Source of the DNA: Branchiostoma lanceolatum
Lineage: Eukaryota > Chordata > Leptocardii > Amphioxiformes > Branchiostomatidae
Length of the DNA: 64,000 bases
Assembly: GCF_035083965.1 (NCBI RefSeq)
Contig: NC_089722.1
Coordinates: 18,786,642 to 18,850,641, forward strand
Reading direction: 5' to 3'
This document shows, piece by piece, positions 44,466 to 53,962 of this stretch. The notes beneath the pieces are model-generated. The model worked only from the letters and a program-made list of their open reading frames with translations. It made no database searches and was not told the DNA's origin. A program made the position numbers and the translations under genes. How positions within the stretch are numbered: the first letter of the stretch is position 1; every line of letters begins with the position of its first letter.

Positions 44466-44583
44466 TATATATATAGAGAGAGAGAGAGATAGATAGGGAG
44501 AGAGAGAGAGAGAGAGAGAGATGAGATTCAACGTTCTATTTTCTAACGACCTTTTTCTACCTTTGACAGACGGAGGTTCTTAG
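40683..44583 (+). CDS. Gene C: secreted TSP1-C-type lectin protein (no EGF block)
   Basis: Coding exons: 40683-40873, 42489-42643, 43422-43650, 44034-44230 and 44570-44583. They total 786 nt, 261 residues, with consistent phases. The order is signal peptide (SSFLVTAVVLILLASESAA), FTRRRRGTC, one TSP1, the short EGF-like tail ending CCDIG, then a C-type lectin domain ([33 protein letters not shown]). It is the tandem paralogue of gene B without the six EGF exons; removing or adding phase 1-1 exons leaves the frame intact. Like gene B, the lectin has no EPN/QPD or WND motif. The start Met follows CCTTCAAAG as in B. The last exon adds only DGGS and a stop; reading through the last donor gives GEQDI and a stop at 44247. 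AATAAA at 44867 and 44872 could end the transcript. Confidence 0.85.
40957..41875. mobile_element. Element with arrays of TCCTAGGACA / GCGATCGC palindromes in gene C intron 1
   Basis: The left end has TTCTACTAGTAGAGATTGCG, then ATCGCAATCTGTCCTAGGAC. The right 260 bp (41614-41875) repeats these pieces five or more times in both orientations. The centre is AT-rich without coding signal. It is absent from gene B. Probably a non-autonomous element with subterminal arrays. Confidence 0.6.
41890..42345 (+). mobile_element. MITE family 'GGATGTCATCCATATAATCAA' copy in gene C intron 1
   Basis: The left end has GGGGGCGCATTATTTTTCGT and the right end GATGACATCCATATAATCAA after CGCATGCTCGCATCAATTTT. Related copies, all in plus orientation, are at about 31.26-31.44, 34.52-34.65, 43.20-43.35, 52.69-52.83, 56.04-56.29, 58.47-58.86 and 61.20-61.86 kb. 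Confidence 0.6.
42670..42842. repeat. MITE-like hairpin in gene C intron 2
   Basis: GGTTCCGACTACGCATGTGC at the left pairs with GCACATGCGTAGTCGGAACC at the right, a nearly perfect terminal inverted repeat, with CCTGG/CCAGG inside. Its partner in gene B is at 31.8-32.07 kb. Confidence 0.75.
43690..43988. repeat. CT/CTGT microsatellite in the gene C lectin intron
   Basis: About 300 bp of CTCT and CTGT units. The Ser-Leu-Cys open frames are artefacts. Confidence 0.95.
44411..44520. repeat. TA and GA microsatellites in the last gene C intron
   Basis: A TA tract passes into GAGA tracts twice and ends about 50 bp before the last exon. Confidence 0.9.
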
Positions 44584-44866
44584 AAATGAGATGTCGAAAA
44601 ACGGTGACGTCATCCTGACGACAACGACGTGACATACGTCATCAGTCGCAACGGATTAGTGTCCACATACTTGTTGTAAGACGAAAGCCATCATATGATA
44701 TTTTTCATGTGATATTCTGCAATGTGATTTACGACAAAGACGATACAGCTGGAAAATGATCAATATCTGTAAGAAACTGAGTACTAATTTAGGTATACTG
44801 CTGTCGACATGTCATGCAGACGGTAGATTAGAAGCGTCAATCAATTTGCTTTTCCATGTGGTCTTT

Positions 44867-44877
44867 AATAAAATAAA
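44867..44877 (+). terminator. Polyadenylation signals after gene C
   Basis: Two overlapping AATAAA hexamers lie about 285 bp after the stop codon. Both are altered in the matching flank of gene B. Confidence 0.45.
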
Positions 44878-45088
44878 ATGTTTCATATCAATAAACCTGA
44901 TATCATTTAAAAGTGATTGCGTGACAGGAGAAAGTAACTACTTTAACCATGTCAATATTTGCTTAATTCGCTAATGGTGTTTTCAACGCCAGTCATTGTA
45001 GAATGCTTGTGTGAATTGTTACGAATCAGATGTAAGTGCTATACTTCGCAAACCAGGGTTACGATATGTTTGTGTGTTAACTTTGTAC

Positions 45089-45221
45089 GTTGATGAAGGT
45101 TAGACATCCAGGTAGTAAGATATGCCGAAAATAGTTACTCAAGAAACTGGATAAAGATTTTTTTTTAAACGTCTGACTGTTTCAAATTTTATCCAGTTGC
45201 TTGAGTAACTATTTTTGGCAT
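45089..45221. repeat. Palindromic MITE (GCCAAAAATAGTTACTCAAG family)
   Basis: ATAGTTACTCAAG and its complement CTTGAGTAACTAT flank a short loop with AAACGTCTGACTGTTTC. The outer text is GATGAAGGTTAGACATCCAG. Further copies are at 49454-49554 and 59964-60096. Confidence 0.75.
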
Positions 45222-46132
45222 GTTAACTTTGTACTTTATCGCATATGATTAATACTTGTAACAAACATATATATACACATTTTTACTAAATGATAATACG
45301 TCAGCACACGTCAGTTAAGATATATCAACATTTCATGATGTATTTCATAATCTAATTTCATAAACAAAGCTTGCAGTGTTATCACTGATGCTAGCATATA
45401 AGGACAAACCAAATAAACCTTAATCACAATCCGCAGTTCATATGTGAAATGCATATTGATGTTTATTCAGATTTCATTTAGACTACAAAATAGCCGATTA
45501 ATCATTGTTCATAACATACAAACAACACGTAATAATATATGATACTTGTAACCAATAACCAAACACCGTGACATTTTTCTTAGACTGTTAGATATGGAGA
45601 GACAGATGCGCGCATGTCATATTTGCAAGGATCTAAAAGTACATGGAGACCCAATCCTCATCGCCAGGAGGCGCGGATGACTTGTATGATCAAGTCAGTT
45701 GCTTCCCCCGGCGACGAAGATGAGGAACTCAAAACTGCTCTTTCATATCAAACGGGTAGTCAGTCCACCCCAGAAACTGTTGTTACATTCTGTCAGAATA
45801 CCTTTTTCTTTGATGATCGATTTTTAACAAAAACTGTTTGATTTCTATTCAAAATAACGAGGTCTGGTAGAAAATGACACCCATTTCTTAATCGATTCTT
45901 TTCTTCCCGTTTCCGCAAATTCCACCATAAAGTCTCTACTTAGGTCCGTTTCATTTTACCACAACTTAAATGTCAATAACATCTGGAAACGTCTCTGTGT
46001 GCTATTACCCTACTTTTATTTGCTCTATGTGTATATCCTCTATGTTGAGTCTACATGGTCTGTGTATATGGGCCAGCTAAAGCCTTCGTCAAGTAAATAA
46101 ATGAAATAAGACTACTGTAATGTGGTTTCTAG

Positions 46133-46430
46133 CGATGTCCCTATAGCTTAACTGGTAGCAGTCTCGCAGATGAGCTCCTGGTTCCGATTAGTGGCTAACT
46201 GAGAGAGCCTAGTTTTATCCACGACCAAGACAAGGTTGGGGCTGCACTCGTCGTTCGGAAGGGACGTAATATGGAGGTCCTGTGTTCGAGGAGGTGCTTC
46301 GAGCACGTTAAAGGGATAGGGGAAGGGCCATCAACCCCCTCCCTGTAAAGATATACCTTGCTACTCAAACAGCAATGGAACTTGCTGAGCTATGTGCATT
46401 AAGCACCACAAGGGTCTTAATGAACGAAGG
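46133..46430 (+). mobile_element. tRNA-derived SINE
   Basis: The head TAGCTTAACTGGTAGCAGTC resembles a tRNA A box region, and GGTTCCGATTAG resembles a decayed B box. A body with GACAAGGTTGGGGCTGC and GAGGTCCTGTGTTCGAGGAG follows. A partial reverse-oriented copy is at about 51.37-51.51 kb inside gene D. Confidence 0.6.
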
Positions 46431-46439
46431 AAAAATGAT

Positions 46440-47030
46440 TTCTGCATATCAATATAGAACTACGTTCTCCCCTGAACGTGATACGTGCTGAACGTGATAT
46501 TGTTCGAATGATTAATGGTACAAAGACTGTGACTACTGACTGTCAATAACGTGATCACAAACAGGTCGTGTGTTCATGTCGTGTTGAAATCTATACAATT
46601 TTGCATTATAATTTTTTTAACTCTTCCAAACGTACCTCTAGCACACACAAACGTCAACCGTATAGTCTCAATTAACCTTAGAATTACCGGGGAGGTGTTT
46701 TGAACAAGATCATTTTTACAGATCAGTCAGTTTATCCGTAACAACTGACAAGTAGATAATGTGAGAAATACAGTGGTTGTCTGTAAGTGTAATGTACCAT
46801 ACCAACACCACGGGAAAACCCCTCCACTGGTGGCTGCGACCGCTGAGCGACCGATGAACGACCAATGAGCGACCACATATATTGGCTCGCTCAAAGAATT
46901 TAATTCTTTTACGTTCTTTTTCTGATTTGTTTTCTTTAAATCATACTTTTGAATCTTGCATCATATTCCAATCATGAAATCAAGGGTCACACAAATCACA
47001 TTTCGGTCGCTGAACGGTTGCTCAGTGATC
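46440..47030. other. Spacer between gene C and gene D, repeat fragments only
   Basis: At 46.82-46.88 kb is a fragment with CTGAGCGACC and AATGAGCGACC repeats. No coding or RNA signal is seen. Confidence 0.45.
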
Positions 47031-47033
47031 ACC

Positions 47034-47223
47034 CACTGCACGAAATGGCCTCGTATCCCGGCGTATACGTACAGGGATTCCTCCGGAAATATTCCATATC
47101 CCGGTGCGGATTTAGCGTTTCCGTTAGTTTTAACGGATACGCTAAATCCGCACCGGGAAATGGAATATTTCCGGAGGAATCCCTGTACGTATACGCCGGG
47201 ATACGAGGCCATTTCGTGCAGTG
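47034..47223. repeat. Near-perfect 190-bp palindrome
   Basis: The arms begin CACTGCACGAAATGG and end with the exact complement. Each arm is about 92 bp with very few mismatches, around a loop near 47130 (CGTTAGTTTTAACG). The open frames on both strands through it are mirror artefacts. Its good conservation suggests a recent insertion. Confidence 0.9.
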
Positions 47224-47844
47224 ACCGTCTAATGAAAAGGAGGCCTTAAGAACCGAGGGATGTCCCCGTCTTCGTACCTAACGTTACATGAAACAGGGAC
47301 CAAAGAGACATGGTAAACAGCGTTCCACATTCAGAGTTATAAGAAAAAATCTCTAGGTATGCAGTGGTTTTAGATTAACGCTTTATGTCACATTTCCTTG
47401 CTCATTGTAAACATTTCGTTTCTCGCTTGTCAAGACCATGGTCAAATATTATAAGAACCTCATCTAAGTCTTATCAATATCAATATATGATTGCGAGACT
47501 GAAAGTCTATGTGAGGAGGGAGGGGTAGAACTAATGGTTGAAATTCGTGAGGGGGAGGGGGCAAAGTGAATCGAGCGCACGGATGTCACCTAGAAAGTCA
47601 TCCTTTTGTTGCGCAATGAAATGTCCAGCACTTATGATATACGAATCTTAGTTTGGGTGTTTGAGTGGAGGTAAAAAAAAACTCCATGTTTTTTCTTGGT
47701 AGTATCATTCTTATTAAAACACAGGACAATACAGATATAGCTGTTTCCTCGTACGTCATCAGATCAGAACAATGAGCTCCTCTCGCCCGGGGGTGTGAGC
47801 GCTCGCAGAAGGGGTGCGGGATAATTGTCACTGACCCGATCAGC

Positions 47845-47910
47845 CCTCCTAGCCAATCACGGTGGACTTTGGTGAACTGGGTAGGTGAGAGAGAGTGAAC
47901 TGACTACACA
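47845..47910 (+). promoter_or_regulatory. Candidate promoter and 5' exon end for gene D
   Basis: AGCCAATCACGGTGG (a CCAAT-type box) at about 47850 is followed by GACTACACAA and a donor-like GTAAGT near 47911. The gene D coding start lies directly after an acceptor at 49716, so a noncoding 5' exon must exist upstream. This is the best candidate I see, not proven. Confidence 0.3.
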
Positions 47911-47919
47911 AGTAAGTCA

Positions 47920-49300
47920 GAGCTGAGAATAACACCGAACACAACGTTTAGTAGTGACACAACACTTCGTCTTGCCGTAAGAAGACGCCAAAAAAGGTAC
48001 ATATTTCATCATTCTTCTGCCTGATCTTCCTTGAAAGCATCGCGGTGTTATTGTGCACGTTTGTGAAGGATATACACAGATTAAAAGCCGTCCACGGGTG
48101 CATGATTTTACAACTTCTCCTGGTAGTGCGTGTCCAAAGTTAATGTGTAGTTTAGGAGTAACGAGGTATTCCGTAGCTGTAACGTTACAGTCAGTCATAA
48201 CCTTTTTTTTAAACCTTCAGAATTTTGTCCAAACAGTAGCAGGACGAATGACATTGTTGATCTCCAAAACCACACGTTTCCTGTTCGGCATTATTTATGT
48301 CGAGAATCGAAATATTGCCACATTTAGTATGATCCTAATATTCAAGTTCATAACAAATCTAGAGTTGGTACGGTAATTTGTCATTATAAGCGGAAAAATT
48401 ATTTTCTTAAACTGAGTTTACAATCCATATTTGTACTCAGAGTCCACATTTGGTTAAAGTAATTGGACACAATGAACAGTGCATTTACTTCCGGGTGTGG
48501 ATGAAGCTTCCTCCTCCCTATATGGGGCTCTCATATATCTAAAAGTATTAACAAAATAGATAAAACACAAGGCATTTGTTGCTGAACACATATATTGGCG
48601 CGTACGTGTTTGTGTTGTGCGTGTGTGTTATTATTTTCATTTTTCTGCTAGAAAAAGCTAGAGCTAAAATTTGCTGATATGTCCCACCTTGTCATTAGAT
48701 CAAGACATAGCTAGAGTACCAGAAAAAGGTTTTGTGACTTTCAACTAAACTCTATTCCAAAGTCTTTAACAAACGCGAAGTCTGAGGAAGGTCACGGAGA
48801 CGGCAAAATCAAAATGGCGTCGTTCTCTGATCATACCTTTCAAAACACCTCCAAAAGCCCCAGGCTGAATTGCGCAACATGTATCCCTTGATATTCTTAG
48901 TACAACTAACATGGAAGAAGGACGGATACACGGTGAATATGATTGTGAGTTAACAAGTGTATATGATTCCTATATGCGTAGAATTTGCGAACCTTAATAA
49001 GAAACAACTAGGAATACGTGTGTTTACTTTCCTTTGTCTCTGATCAACACATATGAGCTATTGATCATGTTATATCATTGTAAACTTGTGAAATGGTAGT
49101 TTCATCCCCTCTCCGCTAGAGGCTGCTACCGCTGAGCAACTAGACATATCACAGATTGCTGTCCAAAGAATTTCAACGTATTTAGTGTTTCACTGTCCTT
49201 TAGATCATGTTACTTCTTGTATCATGTTCTAATCATGAAATCAGGGATCGCCGTCAAGAAGAAAGGGGTTTATACATGTAGTTCTCTACAGCGCGTATTG
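47920..49300. other. Presumed 5' intron of gene D, no other gene seen
   Basis: AT-rich sequence without recognisable exons. A few short frames exist but show no protein-like composition. Confidence 0.4.
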
Positions 49301-49304
49301 AGTA

Positions 49305-49640
49305 CTAAGGCCCCCTGTCCACTAGACGGCAATCGCTGAGTGGCCGTACAGCGAACAAAGTAGCATTTGTGTGACCTTTGATTTCATTATTAGAATAAGG
49401 TGTAAGAGTATGATTTGAAACATACAAACGTTTTAAGAATCCGCTCTTTATACGTTGATGAAGGTTAGACATCCAGGTAGTAAGATACGCCAAAAATAGT
49501 TTCTCAAGCAACTGGATAAAATTTTATCCAGTTGCTTGAGTAACTATTTTTGGCTAATCCGCTCTTTATTTGTCAAATTCGTTGAGCGATCAGACAAATC
49601 TTTGATCGCTAAGCGGTCGTAAGCTCCATTGGAAAGATAC
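49305..49640. mobile_element. MITE with a second MITE nested in it
   Basis: The left end has CCCCCTGTCCACTAGACGGC and GCTGAGTGGCC; the right end near 49600 has GATCGCTAAGCGGTCG. Between them, at 49454-49554, sits a GCCAAAAATAGTTTCTCAAG palindrome with its loop deleted. AATCCGCTCTTTAT occurs on both sides of the inner element, consistent with target-site duplication. Confidence 0.6.
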
Positions 49641-49716
49641 ATATCGTCCGTTTTGCCTGCATGCCATAAGGTCGAACAACATGCCATATTTACCCTGAGG
49701 CCTGTTTCTCTCACAG

Positions 49717-52700
49717 ATGTCTGGCTTTGTTGTGGTTTGTCTGGTGGCCGCCGCCATAGCTTCCACCGCCGGGATGCCGCTTCCACTGAAACAAGACCAG
49801 GACAATTCTAGCAAGTGCGTTGTATAATGGCTTCCAGATACCAATCATGCTTAACCCCCATTACCATTCATCCGCCGGTTTACACTAAGCCACCACTTTG
49901 AAAAAACAATGGGTTTGAGAGATCTCTAGTGCAGTACCTTCCAAGTATGCACTGTCTAGATATACAGGAGTGCATTATACTGTGAGATCTGTTTGGCCGT
50001 AACTTTTCAGTGTGGCGGAATTATATGAACCCTGGTGGAATTACATTAATGGATGTTACATCTAAATATATGTATAGTTTTAGTATACACACAAACGTAC
50101 AATGCGTAGGCATAAAAATAGATAACCCTTGCCGATATTGCCCAAATTGACATTATGCATGATGATGATACAACCAACTACATTATTTACAATATTCGTG
50201 ACTTATACTTCCAGTAACGTATACGTTATTGCTGTCTCAAAATCATATATCAAAAGAAGAGTTACCGAACCTAATTGCTACCTTCGCGTTTATGTTTAAA
50301 AATTAGGACTGGGTGTCTGGTTGTGAGCAGCATATAGAACTAGATGTCGTAAATGGATCTTTATGCTACTTGCATTTTGGAAGATGTTTGCAAAAATGAA
50401 AATAAACGATTGAATTATGGGTAACCTAGTGGGATACCTGGTTTTGATATCTCGTGTTCTGGACATGCTATGTTCATTTCATGATAGATAGCTTTTGGGT
50501 TCGTAAAAAGTGGCATAGGTTTGAGCCCCCTTGCAGCTTGAAACTGCTTGGATCGATTTGAAGAGACTTCGAAAGAGAATAAGATTTGTTTTCACTCTTT
50601 TTCTACAACAAGAAAAATCCTTGACGTGTTGAGCCAGGCATCGAAGTACGACAAGCTGGCCAAGTTCAGTGTCAACTTCTACCAGACTAAAGACAAGAGC
50701 CTGCTACAGAACGCCTTTGACCTTGTAGATGCTGACGGTGAGTACCCTCTTTTACTCACACATTGGTCTGTAACTTTGCAGACTTTCATCATTTCTATAA
50801 CAATTTGTTGCCTTTTCATCTAGTAGATGTTTTTGTTACCTTACTGTGTACTTTCTTCAACGAACCCTAGTGTGCATTTAGTAAATATGATAGACAAAAT
50901 AGTAAATAGCCAAAAACAGTGCGGAAAATTGAGTGATAACGCAGTTTGCAATATTGTCTTATTAGACGATGTCATTTCAATTAAATGGTCAAGTGTATCT
51001 TTGTCCTGATGGCTGGCTATTTTAACTGTGGTATACAGAATACACGGACAGTTAAGATTGGTTTTCAGTATAAAATAGGCAACTGCATCGACTACGTACA
51101 CGTTTTACAGCCACAAGAAAACGATTCTATTGTATATGTGCTTCCTATTGTTTGTTTCTTTGCCATTTAGGTGACGGGAAGCTGTCGTATGATGAACTGC
51201 TGTATTCTCCCTACGTTTTATCACTACGTGAGTGCATGTTTGCGTTCTAGATCTTACCTAAACAATAGTGCTAATGGTTAGCGCTATAAGAATGCATCTT
51301 GTAATTTTGATTTGAACACTCCGTGTTATCATATGGTTTTTAAGCTTTTGATCACAGTAATATAAGATCAGATCGGACCTCCTCGAACATTGGACAGCCC
51401 CAACCGAGATGTCATTTCTAGGATTAATGTACCAGGATCTCTTATTTACCAAATAAAGGCAACCATGAGCTCAAGTGTTAGACTGCTACCAGTTGAGCTA
51501 GAGGAATATTCCTCTGAAGCCTTTTTAACCATGGATATATGGTTATTATCCAGGTGTATGTGGTAACGGTGATAATGATGACGACGATGAACAGAAAGAG
51601 ACGAACATCCTGAAGTGTGATCAACAGATCCTGGTGCATTGTGGGAACGTGCTGGTGAACAGCATAGTGGCAACGGACGAGACCTCCGTCTGTTCAGCCT
51701 TTGCGGTAAAGAAATTTTTTTATTCGAAGCACGGTACACAAAGTCATAGATATTGTGGCGCTGGACTCAAGTACAATTATATCACAGTGCCACAGAAAAG
51801 CTAGATAAGATTAGACAAAGACAAACTTAAGCAAATTTCTTAAACAAACGTAAGATAGATCAAATATGAATAAAAAAATCTATTCTAAACCTTCTTGGAG
51901 ATTAAAGAGGTTACAAAATCTATCTTTAACCTCGCTGCCTGGACCCACGTGAAGGCACTTTCAATTAAACAAGGGGGAGGGTACGAGATACACATTGTAA
52001 TGTCCAGCTTAAGTGTCATGTTAAGTGCTATCTGTCGTGGAATCATTGCGCACCACTCGCTGACGGAACATTGAAAATAAGGATCTGGTTGTGTCTGAAT
52101 CCGGATACATTTCCCTTTCAACCATTTTCTGTGTAAAATTGTAAATGTCGTTATTTTACAGACCCATGGCAAATGCATCAAGGACGACATAAGCAAGATC
52201 CTGAATAACTCCAGCGCCTGTGACCTGAACAAGGTGATTGAGTACCAGGAGTCACTGGCCGAGATCGTCCGTTTCTACGAGGAACTCAACGTCTGCTCCT
52301 CGGGGTTCGTCAAAGGGCTAGGAGACGAAGGTACCTTCAAGTCAATCATTGTGGCTTGTGGTGTTTGTTTGTTTGCTTGTTTGTTTGTTTGTTTGTTTGT
52401 TGTTTGTATGTTTCGCATGGCTAGTAAACTGACTTTAGGCGTAATGCAGCAATTTTCTTCAGTGGGTACAAGCTGCGTTGGAATGGATTGTAAGTTTTGA
52501 TCCACTCACACCGAGATGGTTTCTATAACGTGCTTATGGTGTGACATTCCTCAAACACGGGGCCTCCGGCTTTACGTCCCATCTCTAAAAAGGGAAAACG
52601 GAAACGAATGTCGAATGCCAAGGCCAATTCCAAAGTCAAGGAAGAAGACATTCATCGTTTGGCCTACTAGGTACTGTGTACAGTTGTGTGTTCAACCTTC

Positions 52701-53920
52701 CTGACCACTTAGATTTCATAATGAAAGCAACTTTTGTTTGCCCAACTTAATTTTCTTCGCGCGCTCGCATCTGTTTCGGGGTGCCCGGAGCATGCCATCA
52801 TTATCATCAAACCAGTATGGACTTACATGGAAGATCAACCTACATTCTATTTCTTCTCTTTTTTTTCTCCAGCAAAGATCGTGGAACTCGAAGCAGGAGA
52901 ACTGGAAGAGGACGTGAAGGAAGTGATACAAGACGAGAGTTTCGGGGGAGATGCCTGGATGGAAGGAGAAGACTTGAGAGAAGAGGAGGAGATGGAGAAA
53001 CAAGATGAACAGATGGTGGAGGACGAAATCAAGCAGATAGAGCAAGACGAAGCAGAGGTAAAGAAAGAAGAGGAAGAATTGAAGCAGGAAGCGCAACAAA
53101 ATCCAGACGACAGATATCTGCTTGAAGAGGAACACGAACTGGTGATGGAAGAGGAAGAAATGGAGGAACAGGAGAATGAAATGAAAAAAGAGGAAGAAGA
53201 GATGAAGAAAGATGAGGGGAGATTGAAGACAGAGGAAGATCAGATGGGGAAGGATACTACCAACGGTAATCATGATAGCATTTACTTCGACTCACTATAA
53301 TCTTATTTCTGATGATGTATCTTCCAACCTACTTACTTGCCTCTGCATGCGCAGTTTCAGGTTGCTAATCAAAATTGTTAACGACCTGGAGTATTGAACA
53401 TTATGGTCAGATCACTTTTGACATTCTGTACAGCACATGGGCTTTCATGAGAAACTTTTACGAGTTTTATGTGCTTCATGCAACCAATACTAGTAACTGC
53501 GTCTTCAATAATGCTATGATCTGCATTGAGTTCCCTTCAACATAGGCCTCAGCTATTTAACACTGGTATCGTCGAGAACTTCACACAACAAAATTTGACA
53601 CCATGCAAAGATGGCGGCATAAACAAAATCACGTGACATGTGACATCATATGCAAATCAGTCATTGTTTTGATTGCCTACATTTCTCCCTCCAGTTCCAG
53701 AAGCGGAGTGTTCATTGGACGTTCTCCGCCCGTGTGTGGACACGTTCGTGACCTCCGTCGGGTCACATGATCCCTGGTGTGACGTCATGGACGCCCATCT
53801 GGCCTGCCTACATGACGCTAAGAAAAACTGCAGTTTCTCAGGTATTTACAAGTAGACATTCATAAGTAACGGCACTGAGGATGTATATCGGTGTATACAA
53901 TGCATTGTGAATAGTTCGAA

Positions 53921-53962
<42 letters not shown>

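Larger units (their letters stand above)
38048..46115 (+). repeat. Tandem segmental duplication, copy 2 (carries gene C)
   Basis: The counterpart of 25.29-38.05 kb in direct orientation. It starts directly after copy 1 and ends near GTATATGGGC at about 46.07 kb and the ATAAATGAAATAAGAC text, which matches AGTGAAATAAAAC at 38.02 kb. It is about 4.7 kb shorter than copy 1. Confidence 0.8.

Noticed and set aside
46949..47249. Three open frames on both strands through one segment
   Set aside because: They arise because the region is a palindrome; the plus and minus frames are almost the same text.
52716..53273. Minus-strand frame of 185 codons rich in Phe, Leu and His
   Set aside because: It is the reverse complement of the Glu/Lys-rich exon of gene D (GAA/GAG read as TTC/CTC). 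The plus strand has splice sites and matching phases.
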